The notes beneath the pieces were generated by a model. It did no database searches. It was not told the DNA's origin and saw only the letters and a program-made list of their open reading frames with translations. From NCBI GenBank assembly GCA_020201015.1, contig JAIVHN010000254.1, positions 1-5,532 on the forward strand: a stretch of 5,532 nucleotides of DNA. The letters are read 5' to 3'. A program made the translations under genes and the position numbers. The stretch is from Spirochaeta sp. (lineage in GTDB: Bacteria; Spirochaetota; Spirochaetia; DSM-27196; SLAA01). This document shows, piece by piece, positions 1-5,532 of this stretch; the stretch's first letter is position 1, and every line of letters begins with the position of its first letter.

Positions 1-90
1 CGGATGTTGAGGTCCAGAGGTGCTCAACCCGTCGCGGCGCTGATCCATCTCCCGCCGGCCCATCTTTCGGGGTATACCTGGCTGTGCCGT
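1..90. other. Left edge, no gene recognised
   Basis: Downstream of the HNH stop the sequence becomes somewhat GC-richer. A 21-codon minus-strand frame opens at an ATG at 63 and runs off the edge, but its residues are unfamiliar and no good ribosome site precedes it. An hsdR or other partner could begin beyond the edge; nothing here shows it. Confidence 0.4.
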
Positions 91-97
91 TTACGGC
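86..97 (-). other. Short palindrome at the HNH stop codon
   Basis: GCCG-TTTA-CGGC straddles the end of the HNH gene, with its TAA stop in the loop; one flanking A-T pair makes a 5-base stem. There is no U-run after it on the minus strand. It could be a weak hairpin at the operon end, but it is too short to call a terminator. Confidence 0.2.
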
Positions 98-963
98 ATG
101 AATATAAACTCCTCGACCCAAGGGTACTCGGACATAGCTAGTCGAACGGCACATCGTTTCGCACGTGCGAACTCCGCTTGGTCCGCAATTTCATGTCTGA
201 TTTCAGCGACCTTCGTATCAAAGGTATTCTTTGCTCGAAGGTCGGGGTTCTCTGATTTCGGTGCCCAAAACTTGTACTCAATGTCTGCTTTTCGCAGATC
301 CTTTCGGAGGTTGTCCAACTGCTTCGCCCTTTCGCGGTGTATTTCACTCTTATCCAAATGGTAGAGCCAAATCGTTACTCTCACTCGCTCTTGATCTGCT
401 GGCGTATCGCACGAGGGCGAAGGACAAGGAGTTCCGTCGGGATCGAACCACAAAAGCCGAGCGTCTGAAGTTGAGCATGGATCGAGTGCAAAGTGGTCCT
501 CCACAATAGAACCCCAATCCGCTGGCGGTTGCGCCCGTCGTCCACGAACGGGAAAATAGTCCCACTTACCCCCAGAAGTATGCTCGTCTACTCTACGCTG
601 GTTCGCGTGAATCGCCGCCAAGCGGAAATTGCGCGGTTCGAATGCGAGCCACCAGTAACCCGGCGAAACTTGCCCTGTATGCTGCAAGGCATCGTCAACA
701 TCACGGACCCGACCTTTAGGACGGAAGTGATCGACGTTCGGATCCGCTCCTTCTAGGCGGACTTCGGAGTACCAGCACTTGTTTCCGACGATACGTCGAA
801 GTGCCTTCAACAGATCCGGGTGCGCCCAAGTGTCATCACGATGTGCATCGATAAATGCGGCTCGCTCCTCGGCGGGCTTCCCGATCAGTGCTTGAGTAAG
901 GCCCCTAGCTCGGTGTTCCCAAGAATAGCCGGGCCGGACTGAATCAGGGTTGATAAAGATCAT
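91..963 (-). CDS. HNH endonuclease, PtuB/TIGR02646-like, effector partner of the upstream ATPase
   Basis: Predicted cytoplasmic metal-dependent DNA nuclease of 290 residues. Seen: Cys63 in KCWYSE, then the HNH core VDHFRPKG (residues 77-84, His79), then YWWLAFEPRNFRLA (103-116, Asn112 as the likely HNH Asn), and a later block with ALDPC, LLWFDPDG and a helical, basic C-terminus. This order (CWYSE, DHFRPK, YWWLAFE-x-RN-x-RLA, DP, F-x-x-DG) is what I know from HNH proteins paired with ATPases in Septu (PtuB) and some retrons. I chose the ATG at 963 because MIFINPDSV looks like the usual family N-terminus; an in-frame start at 1014 would add 17 unconserved-looking residues. The chosen start overlaps the end of the ATPase gene by 20 bases, with only a weak ribosome site (GAAGAAG, rather far upstream), which suggests translational coupling. 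The frame is intact and the stop is TAA. The HNH assignment is firm; the exact subfamily and target (phage DNA, host DNA or other) are inferred. Confidence 0.85.
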   Translation of the reverse strand: MIFINPDSVRPGYSWEHRARGLTQALIGKPAEERAAFIDAHRDDTWAHPDLLKALRRIVGNKCWYSEVRLEGADPNVDHFRPKGRVRDVDDALQHTGQVSPGYWWLAFEPRNFRLAAIHANQRRVDEHTSGGKWDYFPVRGRRAQPPADWGSIVEDHFALDPCSTSDARLLWFDPDGTPCPSPSCDTPADQERVRVTIWLYHLDKSEIHRERAKQLDNLRKDLRKADIEYKFWAPKSENPDLRAKNTFDTKVAEIRHEIADQAEFARAKRCAVRLAMSEYPWVEEFIFMP

Positions 964-2503
964 TCTTTGATTCCGTAGCTTCTTCGAACAAGTTGCCGGC
1001 GAGGCGCTCAACAATAGCTCTCTTTCGGCCGTGCGGAATGTTGCCTTGCAAAGCGATATCCTGCGCGAGTTGGTAAGCGTCCCGTGCGATGTTCCGGAAC
1101 GGGTCTGGCGACGATTCGCCGGTTTCTAGAGAAGGAACGAGCCGGCGCAATCTCCTGAGATTCCGAGTCCGCTTTTCAGTCGCGGGCTCAAAGGTCACGT
1201 CATAGATTCTCTTGAGAACTCGCAGACTGAACGGATCCAGTTGGCTTTCTAAGCCATACAGTGGGCTTGTTAGAACACTGGCTACGCCTTGCCCGCGAGG
1301 ATTCTCGTCCGGTACCATCGCAGTGACCCGCCCGTCGTCGCTTCGTCGGAGAACGCGTATCTCATCACGGCACAGGCCGGCAACCAACAACGGGTCGTGA
1401 GTGGCGATAATAGTATGGCTGTGACGATTGATCCCTCCGATATCTCGGAGATTACTTAGATATTCCACGCCCCAAGCCGGATTGAGGTGAGTGTCCGGTT
1501 CATCGAGAATGTACAGTGACTCCTCGTGTTGAGTAAATCGCATCAATCCGAGCACGGTCAGCATCTGCTGTTCACCCTCGCTCAACTGCCGCGTGTGGAT
1601 TCCGCCGGTAGATCCCCTGACGCGCACTCGGACCCGAAAGTCCTCGATCAACCAGCTCAGCCGCATGGTGTCCAGTGCTTGGAACAAGAATCGGGGGTCA
1701 CTCCCGTATTCTTGGGCCACTGAGCGTAGAGCGGTTAGATCTGGTAGATACAAGTATGTAAGCTCTCGCGTCGAACGTCGCGCGAAGTCTCTGTCTACCC
1801 TCACTGACCGCGTAAACGGCGCGAGTGAATGCTGCCGAATTCGTTCAAGAAGGTCGCGCACAGGACCTCGGGCCCCCCAAAACTGCTCCGGCCCTCTGTT
1901 TCTTTTTGCCCAACTTGGCTTACCGATCACAATGAGAACTGAATCGAATGCCTCAATACGAGCCATTGAGCATAAGAAATCTGTCGCGACTTTATCCTCG
2001 GCGAAGTAGAATGCGAGCAGTGCAAACAGACCATGTACCGGTCGAGCGTAGGTGAAATTCCGCAGTTCGAGTGTTGTCGGTTCTGCGTCATCGCCTTTGG
2101 CCAACGTCTTGTTGCGAGCTAGCAGGTCATGCTTCCGAAATAACTCCTCAAAGCGATCACTAACCCCGGAGTAGTAGCCCACCACATAAGTGGGTGACCA
2201 CCGTTTCCGGATCTCCTGTAATGCTACCGGCTGCCCATCTACAACCCCCATAGGGTGACGCCCCACCTCCGCTTGGAGCGTAACGTCGCTGCCATAAATC
2301 TGATAATCTAGACGATACGCAAACCTTGATTCCTCCTTTAGATCCAGATCACGGAAAATTGCAATGATCGTCTCAAGCAGATTGCTCTTCGCAGCGCCAT
2401 TCCTTCCGATAATCACCGTGATATCGCGTTTCGCATCGAATTCAACCCTCACGCCATTTAAATTCTTCCATTCGCTGAGGATCTCCAGTCTACGGATTCG
2501 CAT
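944..2503 (-). CDS. AAA/ABC-type ATPase associated with a restriction system (PtuA-like role)
   Basis: Cytoplasmic ATPase of 519 residues, SMC/ABC-like (AAA_21/AAA_15 style). Seen: N-terminal strand MRIRRLEI; P-loop GRNGAAKS at 33-40; a long insertion (about 50-290) with no recognisable domain; ABC signature QLSEGEQQ at 306-313; Walker B YILDEPDTHLNP with Asp334/Glu335; H-loop ATHD with His369; and a helical C-terminal tail. The P-loop has Ala where the last Gly of GxxxxGK[ST] usually stands, while the other nucleotide-site motifs look complete. The ATG at 2503 is preceded by AGGAGG with a 4-base spacer, the best ribosome site in the operon, and overlaps the end of hsdS by 14 bases; the stop TGA lies inside the HNH gene. 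Such ATPases usually dimerise on ATP and control a partner nuclease, here very likely the adjacent HNH protein. I recall the family name 'restriction system-associated AAA family ATPase', which fits the context, but cannot confirm membership. OLD-type ATPases are less likely because no Toprim domain is seen. Confidence 0.88.
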   Translation of the reverse strand: MRIRRLEILSEWKNLNGVRVEFDAKRDITVIIGRNGAAKSNLLETIIAIFRDLDLKEESRFAYRLDYQIYGSDVTLQAEVGRHPMGVVDGQPVALQEIRKRWSPTYVVGYYSGVSDRFEELFRKHDLLARNKTLAKGDDAEPTTLELRNFTYARPVHGLFALLAFYFAEDKVATDFLCSMARIEAFDSVLIVIGKPSWAKRNRGPEQFWGARGPVRDLLERIRQHSLAPFTRSVRVDRDFARRSTRELTYLYLPDLTALRSVAQEYGSDPRFLFQALDTMRLSWLIEDFRVRVRVRGSTGGIHTRQLSEGEQQMLTVLGLMRFTQHEESLYILDEPDTHLNPAWGVEYLSNLRDIGGINRHSHTIIATHDPLLVAGLCRDEIRVLRRSDDGRVTAMVPDENPRGQGVASVLTSPLYGLESQLDPFSLRVLKRIYDVTFEPATEKRTRNLRRLRRLVPSLETGESSPDPFRNIARDAYQLAQDIALQGNIPHGRKRAIVERLAGNLFEEATESKNDLYQP

Positions 2504-4163
2504 TGCTCCTCCTACGGATAGTTCCAGCTACGCCTGTCGGGACAGACAACAGACCGGCATCCCGGCCGTCGCGAAGCAATTCGTAAAACCGGTCTACGTC
2601 ATCACCCAGCCCAGCCGCAAGAAGCAGCGCTTCTGGACTAGCGGCATCACCAAGTTCCTTTAGTCGTTGCGTCAGGTCATCGACGCTACGAACCTCATTA
2701 CGACTCATGGCGGGGTCTTTCTTCGCGATTTTACGACCTTGTGGTGGAATTGCCGCATCGGACGCTTCACGAATTCGACTGAGCAACACCGACGCGGGCT
2801 CATCGTCAGGGTGCTGCGACACAAGCTGCCCTTTCACCGCCAGTGAGATGACAACTTGATCAAGTAATGATAGTTGCTGGATCTGATCCTGTGCAAGCGC
2901 ATAAACCGCTTGAATGCTGGAGAGTGCTCCGCGGACACGTCGTACGATTTCTCTTTGCTCCTCAATGGGCGCGAGTGCGATATGGAATGCTCTGATTTCC
3001 GGAAAGTATATGGTTGTATGTGTAGTTCCCTTTCCAAATCGCCGGATTTCACTCCCTTCTGACAATAAGGCGTACATCAAATACTCCGGATCAAGTAAGG
3101 TGGTGCATGTCCAGGTCGCAAAATCCTGAGAGGTTGCCATCGCTTTGCCCATGATAACGACGTAGCCAACAGATGCCGTTCGTGATAGGCAAACGGTGCC
3201 AGGCGGCAGTAGCCGTGCAGAGGAGTTTGCAAGGCCTGCTTGTGATACGTGCTGATGAGTCTGGTGAATAAACATACCATGATGCTCAGCCGCATCCCGA
3301 ATTCCTATCCATGGCACATCGCCACTCCAGTAATTAGGTTCAGAGCGGCTGGGTGTATGGCCGGTCTCTTGGCGCGCAAGACGCAGGAGAGGTGTCCACT
3401 GCCAGCCACGTGGCAGAGAGACATGTGGGTTGTTAACGGAAATACCTCCGACGCCTGGAATGAGACGGTCCGTAGCCGATCTTCCACCAATAGGCTGCGC
3501 AGGTGGCGGGGTTCGTTTAAGCCTCTCTTCGACGGACGCGTGAGGTTGCTGCTTCCGCCATTCGGCCGTCAGTTCGCCGCGGAAAGCACTCCGGAGTACC
3601 GCGTCGTGGAGTCTCTCACAAAGAGGTAGAACCTCTCCCAGCCCCTCGCTTGTAGGTTGCATCCGCGCCTGCAACTCCGCAACGAAGGCAGCTATCCGCT
3701 GCTGTTCAGCTCGAGGCGGAAGCTGAATTTCGAGTTCCGAAAGCTTTGAAAAAGAGATCCTAGGAAGGCTAATACCGCTCGAGTTGCGAGTGGCAAAATC
3801 TACAACCCGCTGCTGTGACAGGTAGTAGAGTAGAAAGCGATTGTCGATAACAGGCCCTTCAGGAAACACCAGGATATCAGTGGAGCACATGCCGTCGAAA
3901 TCGGGAATGACTACCTTGTTAAGGTACGGACGTAGCCGTCCATACAGCACATCTCCTGCGTGGAATCGTGTCTTGGTGCTACCGACATCCGCTCCGGTAC
4001 CGCGTCCAATGATAAGCCGCTTCCCAGCCGCAATGTGCTCAAGGCTCAAGTAGGCAAGACTGGGCTCATCCTGCGGCTCTACTCGTTGCGTAGACGGCTG
4101 CACGACGTGCCCGAGTCTAATCCTCTCCCAACCGGCGGGCAACTTCTGACCGTTCTCGATCAC
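2490..4163 (-). CDS. hsdS: Type I restriction-modification specificity subunit HsdS, with C-terminal extension
   Basis: DNA-recognition subunit of a type I system; it binds a bipartite target and holds two HsdM. It has 557 residues, against about 400-450 usual. Seen: target recognition domain 1 at about 8-150 (LPAGWERIRLG start, DVLYGRLRPYLNK, SSGISLPRISFSKL); central helical spacer about 150-200 (EQQRIAAFVAEL, LHDAVLRSAFRGELT); domain 2 at about 250-402 (LPRGWQWTPL, TPSRSEPNYWSGDVPWIGI, LSRTASVG, ATSQDFATW); distal helix about 402-450 (EEQREIVRRV to AVKGQLV), then DEPASVLLSRI. Beyond about 465 is a tail with a lysine-rich linker and a helical block (VDDLTQRLKELG, ALLLAAGLGDDVDRFYELL) not needed for the core fold. 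The start is GTG at 4163 in a GTGA overlap with the hsdM stop; no better start is near. The frame is intact, so specificity may survive although its HsdM partner is broken. Translation probably depended on coupling to hsdM and may now be reduced. The two domains look unrelated, as expected for an asymmetric target; the target sequence cannot be read from this. Confidence 0.95.
   Translation of the reverse strand: MIENGQKLPAGWERIRLGHVVQPSTQRVEPQDEPSLAYLSLEHIAAGKRLIIGRGTGADVGSTKTRFHAGDVLYGRLRPYLNKVVIPDFDGMCSTDILVFPEGPVIDNRFLLYYLSQQRVVDFATRNSSGISLPRISFSKLSELEIQLPPRAEQQRIAAFVAELQARMQPTSEGLGEVLPLCERLHDAVLRSAFRGELTAEWRKQQPHASVEERLKRTPPPAQPIGGRSATDRLIPGVGGISVNNPHVSLPRGWQWTPLLRLARQETGHTPSRSEPNYWSGDVPWIGIRDAAEHHGMFIHQTHQHVSQAGLANSSARLLPPGTVCLSRTASVGYVVIMGKAMATSQDFATWTCTTLLDPEYLMYALLSEGSEIRRFGKGTTHTTIYFPEIRAFHIALAPIEEQREIVRRVRGALSSIQAVYALAQDQIQQLSLLDQVVISLAVKGQLVSQHPDDEPASVLLSRIREASDAAIPPQGRKIAKKDPAMSRNEVRSVDDLTQRLKELGDAASPEALLLAAGLGDDVDRFYELLRDGRDAGLLSVPTGVAGTIRRRSNANP
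2508..2513 (-). promoter_or_regulatory. Strong Shine-Dalgarno site of the ATPase gene
   Basis: The minus strand reads AGGAGG, four bases upstream of the ATG at 2503 and inside the last codons of hsdS. It is a perfect anti-16S match and much stronger than the sites before hsdM or the HNH gene. It fixes the ATPase start and suggests that the ATPase can be initiated well without relying only on coupling to hsdS. Confidence 0.8.
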
Positions 4164-5133
4164 GTCACCCTTTCTTGGCCGTCGAGGATAGCTGTGAGCG
4201 CCTCTATCTCCGCCAAAGCTTCTTCCAACTTTGCTGTTATCTGCGCTGAAATCTCATCGGGCTCCGCAGGTGCCGCCTGCGGCGCGGCGTCTTGGGCGGT
4301 GAGCCAGATTAAATCGAGATTATCACCGCGCTCCTCGATCTGTTCACGAGAAAACTGCCGAAACCGTCCATCCGCACTATTGTTAAGCCGCGGTGAGCGG
4401 CCATGTGGATCGCTGCCAAAGACCTGCTCAAACCCCCGAAGATGCTCGCGGGTAAGCGACCTCCGCTTTGAAAATACAGGTGTATTTGTCCGAAGATCAT
4501 AAACCCAAACGGCATCGGTAGTGGCCGAATCACCGACACCACGGGAGAAGAAGAGCACGTTCGTTTTCACCCCTTGTGCGTAAAATATCCCGGTCGGGAG
4601 ACGAAGGATTGTATGCAGACAGCATTTCTCCATCAGGTCAGAACGTATCCGAGCTCCAACGCCCTCTTCGAAAAGCACGTTGTCCGGAAGCACCACGGCG
4701 GCTCTTCCACCAGGCTTGAGAGAGGTGTAGATGTGTTGCAAGAATGATAAAGATCGCCAAAATCATCTTGTCCTGCACTTCCCCAATCGAGTCGATCTAC
4801 GCCATCTGCCACGATTCGCAGATTGGATGAATGTGTGAATACCGTTGTCGGAAAAGAAAAAATCTGTCGCACCACGGCACTGGGCGAGTCCTCGCCCAAG
4901 CGAGTGAGCATGACGCGATAGTAGCCGAGCTGATCCTTGCCGGAGTGGGACATCAGATCGTTCCAAGTGCAGCCGTCTGGAAACGATTGCTCTCTACCGG
5001 TCACAGCAGCGAGCTTTAGAAAGAGCAGATACGTCAACTCGATCATATATTGATTGTACACCATACCATCATCCCGCAGGACGTGGCATAGAGACCAGAG
5101 TTTTTGGACGAGATCGGCTGCACGCGGGTTCAT
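4160..5133 (-). pseudogene. hsdM: Type I adenine methyltransferase HsdM, internally deleted and frameshifted
   Basis: HsdM would methylate adenine in the HsdS target using SAM. The first frame (ATG 5133) gives a typical HsdM N-terminus: KLWSLCHVLRDDGM, YLLFLKLA, then VDRLDWGSAGQDDFGDLY ending near residue 129 (about 4747). It then runs into about 37 unrelated residues and stops at 4633. HsdM homology resumes in another minus frame from about 4744 (FLQHIY, LKPGGRAAVVLPDNVLFE, ILRLPTGIFYAQGVKTNVLFF, VWVYDLRTN) and runs to a TGA at 4160, where it overlaps hsdS. Homologous residues total about 323; this family is usually about 480-530. The missing centre, about 150-200 residues, normally contains SAM motif I (D-x-A-x-GTGG) and the catalytic NPP(F/Y); neither is found in any frame here. 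The gene should therefore make no active methylase. The ribosome site before 5133 is weak. A TTG at 4741 could in principle start the C-terminal piece, which would still lack catalysis. Identity is firm; whether the lesion is biological or an assembly error is open. Confidence 0.9.
4741..4747 (-). other. Deletion junction inside hsdM
   Basis: On the minus strand, codons for DDFGDLY end at about 4747, and FLQHIY begins in a different frame at 4744. In family members these two blocks are separated by the SAM-binding and catalytic core, so this is a single junction where roughly 0.45-0.6 kb is absent (estimated from family length). The lost length is not a multiple of three. No insertion sequence, long repeat or target duplication is seen at the join, so a simple deletion by short homology is the easiest explanation. 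Confidence 0.75.
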
Positions 5134-5372
5134 AAGTGCGTCTTACAAGAGGGGCAGGTAAATCGGAGGTGGCCGACTCTCCCGCCAAGAAGAATCAGGC
5201 CAACTCAGGTGAGAACGACCACACGACCGTGCCACACCAAAAGCTACCCCTGCCGGGCGGTGATGGTCAAGACAACCGGAGGCTAGTATGCAGACGAGCA
5301 GTTCACTCAGACGTCCGCAGCTGAGAAAACGGGCAAAATCAGCCAAAGGGATTGGTGCGAGGTGCTCGACCG
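5134..5372. other. Intergenic region upstream of hsdM
   Basis: I see no coding sequence with recognisable homology here. A minus-strand open frame from 5517 to 5143 crosses it, but its later residues look random and its beginning belongs to the methyltransferase remnant. Contents are the candidate promoter, the short CCACAC repeat and the hsdM leader. No tRNA, attachment core or terminator hairpin with a U-run was recognised. Confidence 0.55.
5241..5270 (-). promoter_or_regulatory. Candidate promoter for the hsdM-hsdS-ATPase-HNH operon
   Basis: The minus strand carries TTGACC (5270-5265), an 18-base spacer, and TAGCTT (5246-5241). The first is close to a sigma-70-type -35 box; the second fits the loose TANNNT -10 of high-GC bacteria. 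The start of transcription would fall near 5235, leaving a leader of about 100 bases before the hsdM ATG at 5133. A CCACAC direct repeat (5219-5224 and 5232-5237) sits just downstream and could be an operator, though it is short. Assigned by pattern only. Confidence 0.4.
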
Positions 5373-5532
5373 AAACGATCGCCCCCGCATCCGGCCGAGC
5401 CGGTTGGTCCACACCTGCTTCAGGCCGAACAGGTCGGGCATGGCCGATCATGAACGTGGAAAACAGGACGATGGTGCAGCCGATGCCGAACAGCGTCCAC
5501 AGCGCCGCGGGCGCCACGCGGTGCTCGCGGAG
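5373..5532 (-). pseudogene. Remnant of MddA/isoprenylcysteine-methyltransferase-like membrane protein (partial, frameshifted)
   Basis: The minus strand from the right edge encodes a membrane-like stretch ALWTLFGIGCTIVLFSTFMIGH (last codon at 5442-5440). After a one-base shift it continues DLFGLKQVW from 5435 to 5409. Joined, this reads like the STF-x-I-x-HFDLFGL-x-QVW block of small integral-membrane methyltransferases such as methanethiol S-methyltransferase (MddA), proteins of about 200-260 residues with several membrane segments. The next family block (RGRPY, then TPGLYR-x-VRHP) is not found; similarity fades after 5409 and the shifted frame stops soon after. The gene is therefore both frameshifted and truncated at its 3' side, and its 5' part lies outside the window. 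Base composition is GC-richer than the operon, as expected for host sequence at an insertion edge. Family assignment is from remembered motifs, so moderate; the left limit is approximate. Confidence 0.5.

Noticed and set aside
1..63. Possible start of another minus-strand gene at 63
   Set aside because: Only 21 codons before the edge, no ribosome site at proper spacing, no recognisable residues.
86..97. Rho-independent terminator after the HNH gene
   Set aside because: The stem is only 4-5 pairs and no U-run follows.
964..1014. Upstream start for the HNH gene at 1014
   Set aside because: It would add 17 residues without family character and deepen the overlap with the ATPase; the ATG at 963 gives the expected N-terminus.
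1593..2009. Plus-strand open frame of 138 codons
   Set aside because: Antisense to the ATPase gene; arginine/serine-rich residues typical of a shadow frame, with no family features.
3249..3629. Plus-strand open frame of 126 codons
   Set aside because: Antisense to the second recognition domain of HsdS, with no family features.
3960..4502. Plus-strand open frame of 180 codons
   Set aside because: It lies antisense to the hsdM C-terminal part and the hsdS start, has no recognisable domain and mirrors well-supported minus-strand coding.
4763..4966. Minus-strand open frame of 67 codons within hsdM
   Set aside because: Shadow frame of the hsdM N-terminal part; the HsdM homology lies in the other minus-strand frame over this stretch.
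5143..5517. Minus-strand open frame of 124 codons as a real small membrane protein
   Set aside because: Only its first 25 or so residues look protein-like, and these continue in a different frame as the methyltransferase remnant; the rest looks like translated non-coding DNA.
1..5532. CRISPR array, retron RNA or reverse transcriptase that might accompany the ATPase-HNH pair
   Set aside because: No spaced repeats and no reverse transcriptase motifs (such as YADD) were found; coding genes fill nearly all the space.

Overview
The window holds a compact minus-strand defence-type operon: a broken hsdM, an intact hsdS, an ABC/SMC-like ATPase and an HNH nuclease of the PtuB-like kind. The genes read right to left. 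Junctions downstream of hsdM overlap by 4, 14 and 20 bases, so this looks like one translationally coupled transcription unit. No HsdR translocase/nuclease is visible. It may lie beyond the left edge or be absent, with the ATPase-HNH pair as effector.

Organism: the operon has moderate GC with mixed codon use. The right edge (about 5370-5532) is clearly GC-richer and carries a decayed piece of a membrane methyltransferase of the MddA/isoprenylcysteine-methyltransferase type. This suggests an acquired accessory module in a high-GC bacterium, perhaps an actinomycete (inference only; no rRNA, tRNA or housekeeping marker is present).

Layout: 1-90, short left edge with nothing assignable; 91-963, HNH nuclease; 944-2503, ATPase; 2490-4163, HsdS with an unusual C-terminal extension of about 90 residues; 4160-5133, hsdM with a large out-of-frame internal deletion; 5134-5370, upstream region with a candidate promoter; about 5370-5532, frameshifted methyltransferase remnant running off the window.

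Function: an intact HsdM2S would methylate its recognition site. Here the SAM-binding motif and the catalytic NPP(F/Y) motif have been lost with the central part of HsdM, so modification should be dead, while hsdS, the ATPase and the nuclease remain open. The main points of interest are the coupling of a type I M-S pair to an ATPase-HNH effector pair, the HsdS tail as a possible docking element, and the survival of an intact effector pair beside a dead methylase.
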